Positions 1 through 5,817 of a stretch of 6,417 nucleotides of DNA are shown piece by piece. The notes under the pieces are model-generated. The model made no database searches, was not told the DNA's origin, and worked only from the letters and a program-made list of their open reading frames with translations. Made by a program: the position numbers and the translations under genes. The DNA is from an uncultured Treponema sp. (GTDB taxonomy: Bacteria > Spirochaetota > Spirochaetia > Treponematales > Treponemataceae), in assembly GCA_937892225.1 (NCBI GenBank), contig CALAUH010000240.1, forward strand, positions 1-6,417, given 5' to 3'. Numbering within the stretch: the first letter of the stretch is position 1; the number at the start of each line of letters is the position of its first letter.

Positions 1-2
1 AT

Positions 3-497
3 TTTATTAAAATTAGAAATAAAATATACACCATGACTTACAAATTCATGAGAAAAACTTGTTTCCTTTTTATATTTTTCCTGTAACAATGCAATTTCAT
101 ATGTATTTAAAAATCCGCTGCCTTCTCTTTCATAGAAAAATATTTCTGCAGGAATATTAAAATTCTGCTGCAGATTTGAAGAAATGTAATTCATATTTTT
201 ATTTACAAGATAACAATCTGCAGAACAAGGCAAATAATCTACATATTTACTAAAAGCAATATCAGAACGTTTTTGTATATTTTCAGATTCATCAAACAAT
301 TTTATATTATCATTATAAAAATTTTTTGCAGCGTATTTAGAAATAGTTTCAAAATCTGATAATAATTTATTTTCAGTACACTTATTTAATTTACTGTATG
401 AAAACAAAGTTAATGAAAATAATATAATAAAAATTATTGTTAATAGAGTAAAGATTCTATCTATTTTCTTTGAATTATTATCAGACTGTTTATCCAT
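3..497 (-). CDS. Membrane-anchored sensor-like protein, N-terminal part (C-terminus off the left edge)
   Basis: This frame starts at ATG (minus strand, 497) and stays open for 165 codons to the window edge, so only the N-terminal part is visible. Residues 1-13 are polar and basic. Residues 14-34 form one hydrophobic helix rich in I, L and F. The rest is hydrophilic, as expected for an extracytoplasmic input domain following a signal anchor. A Cys pair, C91 and C95 (PCSADC), could form a disulphide or bind a ligand. The start is supported by an AAAGAGA ribosome site 5 bases upstream. The gap to the kinase stop is only 11 bp, so the two are almost certainly co-transcribed. No catalytic motif (GGDEF, EAL, kinase) is seen in the visible part, so the output is unknown. 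A sensor with a cytoplasmic enzyme domain to the left, or a dedicated sensor for the adjacent kinase, are both inferences. Confidence 0.75.
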   Translation of the reverse strand, partial: MDKQSDNNSKKIDRIFTLLTIIFIILFSLTLFSYSKLNKCTENKLLSDFETISKYAAKNFYNDNIKLFDESENIQKRSDIAFSKYVDYLPCSADCYLVNKNMNYISSNLQQNFNIPAEIFFYEREGSGFLNTYEIALLQEKYKKETSFSHEFVSHGVYFISNFNK

Positions 498-508
498 AAA
501 AATCTCTT

Positions 509-1660
509 TTATAACAAGTTCTCAATTATTTTTAGAAGCTTTGTTGTTACAATAGGTTTAGCTATATGTTCATCCATTCCAGCTTCTAAAGATTTTTGTC
601 TATCCTCTTCATATACATTTGCAGAAAGTGCGATTATCGGAATATGATGTTGTGGGAATAGTTCTCTGATGGATTTAGTTGCTTCAAATCCATTTATATA
701 AGGCATTTGAATATCCATTAAAATAAAATCATAATATTCAGGTCCGTTATATTTTACTTTTTCAATTGCAACTCTTCCGTCATTGACCTCTTCTACTATG
801 AAACCTTCGTCTTGCAAAATAACAGATGCAATTTCTCTGTTATAATCATTATCATCTACTAAAAGAACTTTTTTCCCTTCATATTTAAAATCTGGATTTA
901 CAGTATCAAGACTAACAGTATTATAGTCATTCTTGTCTTGGATTTTTAACGGTAAAACGATTGTAAATTCAGTTCCTTTTCCCTGAATACTTTGAACATC
1001 AATTGTACCGTTCATTAATTCAATTATTTTTTTTGCTAAAGGCAATCCCAGTCCAGAACCATTATCTCTTTTACCAAATTCATTTTTATTTGCAGAATAA
1101 TTAAAAAGACTTTGAAGATAATCATCATCTATACCTTTTCCATTATCCATTACTTTAAGTTGGTATTTTCCGTATCCTCTTGATGATTCATTCAGCTGTT
1201 CTAATTTTACGATTATCCAGCCATATTCATTTGTATATTGAATAGAATTAGTTATTAAATTTGTTAATACACGGTTAATTCTATGAACATCTGATAATAC
1301 AAATCTATCTTTTATATCACCTATTTGAAACTGCAAATCAATATTTTTGGCCTGGGCAAGTTCTGTAAGTTTTGGAACAATTTCATCTGTAATTTTTAAA
1401 ACATCTACAGTCTTTTCGTATATATTAAAATCATTTTTATCTATACGATCCATATCAATAATATTATTGATTAAATCCATTAATATTTCTGATGAATTTT
1501 CTGCACGATGAAGACAATGTAAAACTTTTTCTTTATCATCAATATCTTTAATTGCCATGTTTATAAATCCCATGATTGCATTCATAGGTGTTCTAATATC
1601 ATGAGACATATCCACTAAAGAAATTTTTTGTAATTTTTTGTTATCTTTTTTAAAATCCAT
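509..1660 (-). CDS. Soluble hybrid histidine kinase (HisKA-HATPase-receiver) lacking an input domain
   Basis: This 383-residue protein should autophosphorylate on His and pass the phosphate to its own receiver domain. The HisKA H-box SHDIRTPMNAI starts at S19, with the phosphorylated His at H20. The ATPase domain follows with an N-box (N134, N138), G1 box DNGKGI (172-177) and G2 box GSGLGL (201-206). The receiver spans about 263-383, with acidic residues D269/D270, phospho-acceptor D316 in LMDIQMP, S346 and K368 in AKP. All key residues are present. Only 19 residues precede the catalytic His, so there is no PAS, HAMP or membrane segment. An in-frame TAA a few codons upstream rules out an N-terminal extension. 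The start has an AAGGG ribosome site with a 7-base spacer. It lies 13 bp after the HPt gene and 11 bp before the membrane protein. The receiver presumably hands phosphate to that HPt protein. The downstream response regulator is not in the window. Confidence 0.95.
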   Translation of the reverse strand: MDFKKDNKKLQKISLVDMSHDIRTPMNAIMGFINMAIKDIDDKEKVLHCLHRAENSSEILMDLINNIIDMDRIDKNDFNIYEKTVDVLKITDEIVPKLTELAQAKNIDLQFQIGDIKDRFVLSDVHRINRVLTNLITNSIQYTNEYGWIIVKLEQLNESSRGYGKYQLKVMDNGKGIDDDYLQSLFNYSANKNEFGKRDNGSGLGLPLAKKIIELMNGTIDVQSIQGKGTEFTIVLPLKIQDKNDYNTVSLDTVNPDFKYEGKKVLLVDDNDYNREIASVILQDEGFIVEEVNDGRVAIEKVKYNGPEYYDFILMDIQMPYINGFEATKSIRELFPQHHIPIIALSANVYEEDRQKSLEAGMDEHIAKPIVTTKLLKIIENLL

Positions 1661-1673
1661 AATGTTACCCTTA

Positions 1674-2039
1674 TTACATTATTTTTTCAGATTCAGATTT
1701 TATTAAATTGTATTCCTGTTTTACTTCTGAAAATAATTTATTTACTAAATCAACATCACTTATAACTCTTGGACGTAAACAAGTAACTAATTCATTAATT
1801 TTTTCTGTAAATCTAGTAAAACCAATATTTAACGAGTTTCCTTTTAGAGAATGTGAAAATTCAAAAGCTTCGTTTGCTTCCTGTTTATTTATAGCAATTT
1901 CAAGAGATTCAAAATCACCAGTAAGAAAAAATAATCTGACAAATTTTTTTACTTTCTCTTCCGTTCCAAGTCGTGATAAAACATCTTCATATTCTCCGCC
2001 GATAGTTTTATAAAAGGAACTAACATCCATAGAAATCAT
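1674..2039 (-). CDS. Histidine phosphotransfer (HPt) domain protein
   Basis: This is a stand-alone HPt protein of 121 residues, the usual size for one four-helix bundle. The phosphorylation motif FSHSLKGNSLNIGF lies at 61-74, with the accepting His at H63 and the typical K66 and G67 after it. The N-terminal FYKTIGGEYEDVLSRL followed by a VKKFVRLF helix matches the pattern of small HPt proteins in spirochaetes and clostridia (from family knowledge). It should shuttle phosphate between the receiver of the adjacent hybrid kinase and a response regulator elsewhere. It is the first gene of the minus-strand operon. Two starts are possible. The first ATG (2039) has AAAGGAG only 3 bases away, whereas ATG at 2030 (M4, MDVSSFY...) is 12 bases from it and better fits the expected N-terminus. 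The choice changes only three residues. Confidence 0.92.
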   Translation of the reverse strand: MISMDVSSFYKTIGGEYEDVLSRLGTEEKVKKFVRLFFLTGDFESLEIAINKQEANEAFEFSHSLKGNSLNIGFTRFTEKINELVTCLRPRVISDVDLVNKLFSEVKQEYNLIKSESEKIM

Positions 2040-2070
2040 TTACTCCTTTTGAATGAAAAACTAAAAAAAC

Positions 2071-2087
2071 ATTTAAATTATTTAAAT
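2071..2087. repeat. Perfect AT-only palindrome ATTTAAAT-T-ATTTAAAT
   Basis: Two copies of the self-complementary octamer ATTTAAAT flank a single T. The pair is both a direct and an inverted repeat. It overlaps the -10 edge and the predicted transcript start of the HPt operon, a position where an operator would act. In such AT-rich DNA it may also be chance, so the regulatory role is only a suggestion. Confidence 0.4.
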
Positions 2088-2114
2088 GATACAACGCTTA
2101 TGTCGATTTTGCAA
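2086..2114 (-). promoter_or_regulatory. Sigma-70-like promoter of the HPt-kinase-sensor operon
   Basis: On the minus strand TTGCAA (2109-2114) and TATCAT (2086-2091) are separated by exactly 17 bases, a close match to the bacterial housekeeping pattern. The predicted transcript start near 2079 leaves a leader of about 40 bases before the HPt start. The -35 region sits in an 11-base motif, ACTTGCAAAAT, that recurs upstream of the gene at 4146-4652. Prediction by eye only. Confidence 0.6.
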
Positions 2115-2151
2115 GTTTTTATTATTTTATAGAAAAAAAAAATAAAAAAAA

Positions 2152-2181
2152 TCTGTATTTTATAAAAAAAAGTGTTATAAT
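2152..2181 (+). promoter_or_regulatory. Probable promoter of the chemoreceptor gene
   Basis: A perfect TATAAT lies at 2176-2181, 43 bases before the chemoreceptor start. The -35 is poor: TCTGTA at 2152-2157 with an 18-base spacer is the best candidate. The region just upstream (about 2131-2170) is made of A-tracts, which could act as a bent or UP-like element. No spirochaetal flagellar sigma-28 pattern was found here. The gene has its own ribosome site GGAG (2216-2219), 5 bases before ATG. Confidence 0.45.
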
Positions 2182-2224
2182 AAACAATCTAAAAAAGAAA
2201 AAGACTTAATAAATTGGAGCACTT

Positions 2225-4078
2225 ATGGCAGGAAACATAATTAAACCTTTTTCAAAAAAAATTCCTTTACTTTATTCCCTAGTATTTTTTGTACCAATTT
2301 CTTTATGCTGGGCTTGGTGTGTATATTTAAAATTATTCACATTAAAACAGACCTTTCATGTTTTTTTACATCCAGTTGTTCTTATAAGTTGTACAATTGT
2401 TATTTTCTTTATAGCAGCCTTTTATATATATAATGATAAAATTCTTCATTCTTATGATGGAAGTCCTGAATTAGCAGAAAAATTAAATAAACAGACTACA
2501 ATTTTTGAATTAGGAACAGTTTTTTTAGCATTATTAAATTCTGTTATTGTTCCTAATATTGTTTATTTTGGTTTTAAATTACGCGGGATGGAAACAAAAT
2601 TACTTCCAATCTTATTTACATTTTTTGGTTTTACATTCCTTCTTGCACTTTTATTCTATATTATTTTCTTTCAAAAAGTTCAGCAGGAAATAAAAAAATT
2701 ACCTTTTACCAGAAAAAATATAGCCTTCCCTATTATCTCAAGAAGTATAATTGTATCAAGTTTTTCCAGTGTAGGACTTATTCTTGTACTAATAACAGTT
2801 ATTTTTGCACCAGCATACGAAATGTATTCAAAAACACAAATACTCGTACGTTATTTTTTACCAAGCGGTTTAGTCGGTGCCATATCCATTGTTCTTGATA
2901 TTTATTTTCAAATGAAAGGAAATGTTGACCGTGTAAAAGATATTTCAAATTTCACAATGTCTTTAGCTGAACGAGATTATACAATGGACAATCTCGAAAT
3001 TCTTTCTCGTGATGAATTTGGTGCTTTAATGAATGATTGTAATTCATTTTTTAAAATTACAAAAAATCTTTTAGGTGTAATTAATGAATCTGTAACTGAT
3101 GCAGTATCAACTTCAGAAACATTTGCTTATGATATGAAACGTGCCGCAGATTCAATTATGCAGATTACATCAAGCATAAATAATATTCAAAATAAAACAA
3201 AAAAACAAAGTCTTGCAGTAGGTAATTCTAAAAACACAATAAACGGAATGATTGATAAATTTTCGTTATTAAACTCTGCAACTGAAGTACAGGTAAACGA
3301 TGTAAATGATTCTTATAAAGTTGTTCAGGAGATGGTAAACAATATTAAATCTGTAACAACAATTCTTGAATCAAATGCAGAATCAGTTACAACACTTCAG
3401 GAAAAATCTGAAAATGGTCGAAATAAGATTAATGAATCTGTAAAATTTACACAGGAACTTATAGATAAATCTGAAAAATTAAAAGAAGCCAGTACAATTA
3501 TTCAGAACATAGCAAGACAGACAAATCTTCTTGCTATGAATGCCGCAATTGAAGCTTCACATGCCGGTGAAACAGGAAAAGGATTTGCTGTAGTTGCAGC
3601 AGAAATTAGAAAACTGGCAGAAAAATCGAATATACAGGGTTCTAAAATCACTGACCAGCTTACTTTATTCCAGGATACTGTAAACGGCATTTCTAACAAC
3701 ACACAGCAGATACAGACTGAATTTGAACAGATTTTCCAGTTAACAAATATAGTAAAAGATCAGGAAATTAAAATCAAAAATGCAATGGAAAATCAAACAG
3801 CAGAAAGTGATACAATTCTTTCTGCAATGAACGATATTACTTCATCAGCAAACACAATCAAAAATGAATCTGATATATTAATACAAAATGGAAATCTGAT
3901 TGAATCAGAAATGAATACATTAGCTTCTATTTCAAAAGATATAGAAAATGAAATGCAGGAAATTGTTCAGCATTCAAATAAAATCTCTGCAACCACTTTA
4001 ACAGTTACCGATGGTGCTAACAAAAATAAAGATAACATGTTAAGTATTCAGGAAGAAGTAAATCAATTCAGGATTTAA
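2225..4078 (+). CDS. Methyl-accepting chemotaxis protein with six-helix membrane N-terminus
   Basis: This 617-residue chemoreceptor should signal to CheA/CheW in response to a stimulus sensed in or at the inner membrane. About six hydrophobic helices are visible (roughly 13-35, 51-70, 93-115, 127-149, 176-195, 207-228). Loops between them are short, so there is no large periplasmic ligand-binding domain. Residues 229-283 resemble a HAMP linker (DEFGALMNDCNSFF). From about 285 on the protein is a long polar coiled coil. Its turn holds the MCP hallmark QTNLLAMNAAIEASHAGE (432-449), then GKGFAVVAAEIRKLAEKS (451-468). H446 stands where many receptors have R. The arms on each side are similar in length, about 22 heptads each, which would fit the 44-heptad class (inference). 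There is no obvious C-terminal CheR-docking pentapeptide. Start: GGAG, 5-base spacer, ATG. The gene is divergent from the HPt operon. Ligand unknown. Confidence 0.95.
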   Translation: MAGNIIKPFSKKIPLLYSLVFFVPISLCWAWCVYLKLFTLKQTFHVFLHPVVLISCTIVIFFIAAFYIYNDKILHSYDGSPELAEKLNKQTTIFELGTVFLALLNSVIVPNIVYFGFKLRGMETKLLPILFTFFGFTFLLALLFYIIFFQKVQQEIKKLPFTRKNIAFPIISRSIIVSSFSSVGLILVLITVIFAPAYEMYSKTQILVRYFLPSGLVGAISIVLDIYFQMKGNVDRVKDISNFTMSLAERDYTMDNLEILSRDEFGALMNDCNSFFKITKNLLGVINESVTDAVSTSETFAYDMKRAADSIMQITSSINNIQNKTKKQSLAVGNSKNTINGMIDKFSLLNSATEVQVNDVNDSYKVVQEMVNNIKSVTTILESNAESVTTLQEKSENGRNKINESVKFTQELIDKSEKLKEASTIIQNIARQTNLLAMNAAIEASHAGETGKGFAVVAAEIRKLAEKSNIQGSKITDQLTLFQDTVNGISNNTQQIQTEFEQIFQLTNIVKDQEIKIKNAMENQTAESDTILSAMNDITSSANTIKNESDILIQNGNLIESEMNTLASISKDIENEMQEIVQHSNKISATTLTVTDGANKNKDNMLSIQEEVNQFRI

Positions 4079-4079
4079 A

Positions 4080-4130
4080 CAAAAAAAAACTTGTTCTTAA
4101 TGAAAACTTCATAAGAACAAGTTTTTTTTT
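4080..4130. terminator. Bidirectional intrinsic terminator between converging genes
   Basis: The arms ACTTGTTCTTAATGA (4089-4103) and TCATAAGAACAAGT (4109-4122) pair along about 14 bp with one bulged A and a 5-base loop. An A-run lies on the left and a T-run (4122-4130) on the right, so the hairpin has a U-tract in both directions. It follows the chemoreceptor stop directly. It also lies 15 bases beyond the stop of the minus-strand gene at 4146-4652, so it can end both transcripts. Confidence 0.9.
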
Positions 4131-4145
4131 AATAAAATTATTTTA

Positions 4146-4652
4146 TTAAAGTTTTGTACTAGTACCAATACGTGGCATAACTTGAATTACAAATATAGAA
4201 GTATTTGAGTCTGTATATGCAGAATAATAATTACTTAATGTTGGGAAATAAAGGAATGTTGCACCAACACCCAAATCTAAAGTAATTTTTTCATTAATAG
4301 GAATTAAATAATCAAAATTAACACTTGGTCCAAAACCTGGATAAATCCAAGTATCAATTTCAATTAAAGCACCAGCAGATAAAACCATATTATCTGTATT
4401 TATAAAGTTATAACCTAAATCAATATAAAAATCAGAGAAAAGACCTGTAAAACCTGTATTGAGTGAGAATTTATCCCAAACTAATCCAGCTCTATATCCA
4501 TAATAAGCTGTCCATGGTTCATTTCCACTATAATCACCAGTGATTATACAATTACCAAACATAGGTTGATAACTGTTAATAAATTTATCTAAACCAAAAA
4601 CTGATGTAGATAAAAACAAACAAGCGAGAATTCCAAGAAATTTCTTTTTCAT
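4146..4652 (-). CDS. Secreted, probable outer-membrane beta-barrel-like protein, copy 1 of 3
   Basis: This 168-residue protein has a clear Sec signal peptide: MKKK, a hydrophobic core, then STSVFG with likely cleavage near residue 20, leaving LDKFINSYQ. The mature part is rich in aromatic residues and glycine with alternating polar and hydrophobic stretches, as in small beta-barrels (YRAGLVWDKFSLN, 53-65; YIDLGYNFINTD, 76-87; ITLDLGVGATFLYF, 123-136; a final PRIGTSTKL). An eight-stranded barrel in the outer membrane is an inference from size and pattern. It does not end in the usual Phe, and I do not recognise the exact family. It is a tandem paralogue of the genes at 4721-5230 and 5305-5817 and is closest to the latter. 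GGAAGG lies 6 bases before ATG, and a good promoter lies in the 68-bp gap upstream. Cys11 is too close to the N-terminus to be a lipobox. Confidence 0.85.
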   Translation of the reverse strand: MKKKFLGILACLFLSTSVFGLDKFINSYQPMFGNCIITGDYSGNEPWTAYYGYRAGLVWDKFSLNTGFTGLFSDFYIDLGYNFINTDNMVLSAGALIEIDTWIYPGFGPSVNFDYLIPINEKITLDLGVGATFLYFPTLSNYYSAYTDSNTSIFVIQVMPRIGTSTKL

Positions 4653-4682
4653 AAAATACCTTCCCTTTTATATTATTATAAC

Positions 4683-4730
4683 AAAATTATAATAGAAAAT
4701 TTTAATTTTGCAAGTATTTTCTATAATTTT
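4683..4730. repeat. Inverted repeat overlapping a gene end and the next promoter
   Basis: AAAATTA (4683-4689) plus TAGAAAAT (4693-4700) pair with ATTTTCTATAATTTT (4716-4730), giving 15 base pairs with a 3-base bulge and a 15-base loop. It covers the last codons of the gene at 4721-5230 and the promoter of the gene at 4146-4652. It is AT-only apart from one G-C pair, so it is a weak hairpin. It could slow transcription leaving copy 2 or be a protein site. It is not a classic terminator. Confidence 0.4.
4686..4713 (-). promoter_or_regulatory. Promoter of paralogue copy 1
   Basis: On the minus strand TTGCAA (4708-4713) and a perfect TATAAT (4686-4691) are 16 bases apart. A second TATAAT (4675-4680) follows 11 bases downstream. 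The -35 lies in ACTTGCAAAAT, identical to the HPt operon -35 region. This suggests the gene can be expressed separately from the upstream paralogue. Confidence 0.55.
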
Positions 4731-5230
4731 ATGCAAGTTCCAAAACGAGGATTTATATCAAAAGCGAAGACTTTATATTTTTCGTCTGATTTGCCTACAA
4801 GTTCGTTATTAGTTGCAAAAGAATAATAAATACCGGCAAATGTTATACCCAGGTCTAAAGTCCAATTAGTTGTGATTTTTAAAAATCCATCGGCATTTGA
4901 ATATAATCCAATTCCAATCTCTGAAGCTCTTGAATATTCAGTTCTAATACCAGCTGATAAGAAAAATTTATCTGTATTTATAAAATTATATCCTGCATCA
5001 ATGTAAATATCATAAAAAGAAACTATTCCAAAATCAACTGAAACTTTATCCCAGATTAATTCTGCATGATAACCGACATGATGAAATTTAGATAATGTAA
5101 AAGAATAGCCATTAAAATCTGTTTCTGTTATTTTATTATTATTAACTTGATAGCTTGTAACAAATTTATCTAAAGCAAAAACAGATGTAGATAAAAATAA
5201 GAATAGAAATAAACTCAACAATTTTTTCAT
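4721..5230 (-). CDS. Secreted, probable outer-membrane beta-barrel-like protein, copy 2 of 3 (divergent)
   Basis: This 169-residue paralogue shares the family plan: signal peptide MKKLLSLFLFLFLSTSVFA with a plausible cut after A19, then LDKFVTSYQ, the block LIWDKVSVDFG (58-68), YIDAGYNFINTD (76-87), WTLDLGIT (123-130) and the C-terminal NPRFGTCIKL. The middle is much changed and lacks the DYLIPIN segment shared by the other two, so it is the divergent member. The expected location is outer membrane or periplasm (inferred). Unlike both neighbours it has no Shine-Dalgarno sequence. The 14 bases before ATG are the AT-only palindrome AATTTAATTAAATT, and a possible -10 lies directly upstream, so the mRNA may be leaderless or the gene may rely on transcript from copy 3. 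No better start exists in frame, because this ATG begins the signal peptide. Confidence 0.83.
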   Translation of the reverse strand: MKKLLSLFLFLFLSTSVFALDKFVTSYQVNNNKITETDFNGYSFTLSKFHHVGYHAELIWDKVSVDFGIVSFYDIYIDAGYNFINTDKFFLSAGIRTEYSRASEIGIGLYSNADGFLKITTNWTLDLGITFAGIYYSFATNNELVGKSDEKYKVFAFDINPRFGTCIKL

Positions 5231-5239
5231 AATTTAATT

Positions 5240-5268
5240 AAATTATCAAAATTATTAAGTTTATTCAA
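5240..5268 (-). promoter_or_regulatory. Possible promoter of paralogue copy 2, very close to its ATG
   Basis: On the minus strand TTGAAT (5263-5268) and TAATTT (5240-5245) are 17 bases apart. GATAAT at 5242-5247 is an alternative -10 with a short spacer. Either would start transcription within about 5 bases of the ATG at 5230, giving an almost leaderless message. The match is modest in very AT-rich DNA. Confidence 0.35.
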
Positions 5269-5304
5269 GGAATTTTAAATATACTTTTTTAAATAAACTC
5301 TCTC

Positions 5305-5817
5305 TTATTTATTGATTTTTGTTGAAATACCAATACGAGGTTTGTAATAAACACTAATATATGAATATAAATGTTTTTCATCTTTTCCAGCTTCATACGG
5401 AATATTGTAATACCCTGCTACACCAATTCCTAAATCAATATTAATTTTATCATTGATAGGAATTAAATAATCAAAATCTGTACTTAAACCAAAATTATAT
5501 GGAACAAACCATATACAATTTAAAGCAGGTCCTATTGACCAGACAACATTTTCTGTATTAATAAGATTATATCCAAATGAAACCTGCATTAAAACAAATT
5601 GAATATCAGTAGAAATATTAAGTGAAAATTTATCCCATATTAATCCTGCTCGATATTCAATAAAAGATTTATTTTTTAAATTATCTTGATATTTATGATC
5701 AATAAAATTATAAATATCCAAAAACTCACATTGATAGCTGTTAATAAATTTATCTAAACCAAAAACTGATGTAGATAAACACAAACAAATTAATATTCCT
5801 AAAAAAGTCTTTTTCAT
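5305..5817 (-). CDS. Secreted, probable outer-membrane beta-barrel-like protein, copy 3 of 3
   Basis: This 170-residue protein has a signal peptide MKKTFLGILICLCLSTSVFG, likely cut near residue 20, followed by LDKFINSYQ. Family blocks follow: YRAGLIWDKFSLN (55-67), FGYNLINTEN (81-90), DYLIPINDKINIDLGIG (116-132) and the C-terminal PRIGISTKINK. It is closest to the gene at 4146-4652. The DNA coding the end of the signal peptide and LDKFINSYQ differs by one base in 49 between them. The alternating beta-strand pattern and aromatic content suggest a small outer-membrane barrel, but the family is not recognised and the function is unknown. It is the first of the three in transcription order. AAGGAG lies 6 bases before ATG and a promoter-like sequence lies further up. 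The 74-bp gap to copy 2 contains no strong terminator, so read-through into copy 2 is possible. Confidence 0.85.
   Translation of the reverse strand: MKKTFLGILICLCLSTSVFGLDKFINSYQCEFLDIYNFIDHKYQDNLKNKSFIEYRAGLIWDKFSLNISTDIQFVLMQVSFGYNLINTENVVWSIGPALNCIWFVPYNFGLSTDFDYLIPINDKINIDLGIGVAGYYNIPYEAGKDEKHLYSYISVYYKPRIGISTKINK

Noticed and set aside
1708..2013. Plus-strand open frame of 101 codons opposite the HPt gene
   Set aside because: It lies wholly inside the HPt gene on the other strand, has no family resemblance and no ribosome site. The HPt reading has a clear catalytic motif.
2131..2170. A-rich stretch upstream of the chemoreceptor as a phase-variable homopolymer
   Set aside because: The A-runs are interrupted and typical for intergenic DNA of this composition, and no clean long tract is placed at a promoter spacer.
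3502..3702. Minus-strand open frame of 66 codons inside the chemoreceptor
   Set aside because: It is antisense to the most conserved part of the MCP hairpin, a common place for chance antisense frames. No promoter or ribosome site supports it.
4620..4652. Possible lipobox (ILAC) in the signal peptide of paralogue copy 1
   Set aside because: The Cys is at residue 11, too early for a lipoprotein signal, and the middle paralogue has no Cys there. A normal signal peptidase site near residue 20 fits all three.
5258..5299. Inverted repeat AGTTTATT / AATAAACT between copies 3 and 2 as a terminator
   Set aside because: Only 8 AT-rich pairs with a 26-base loop and no proper T-run after the stem, so too weak to call a terminator.
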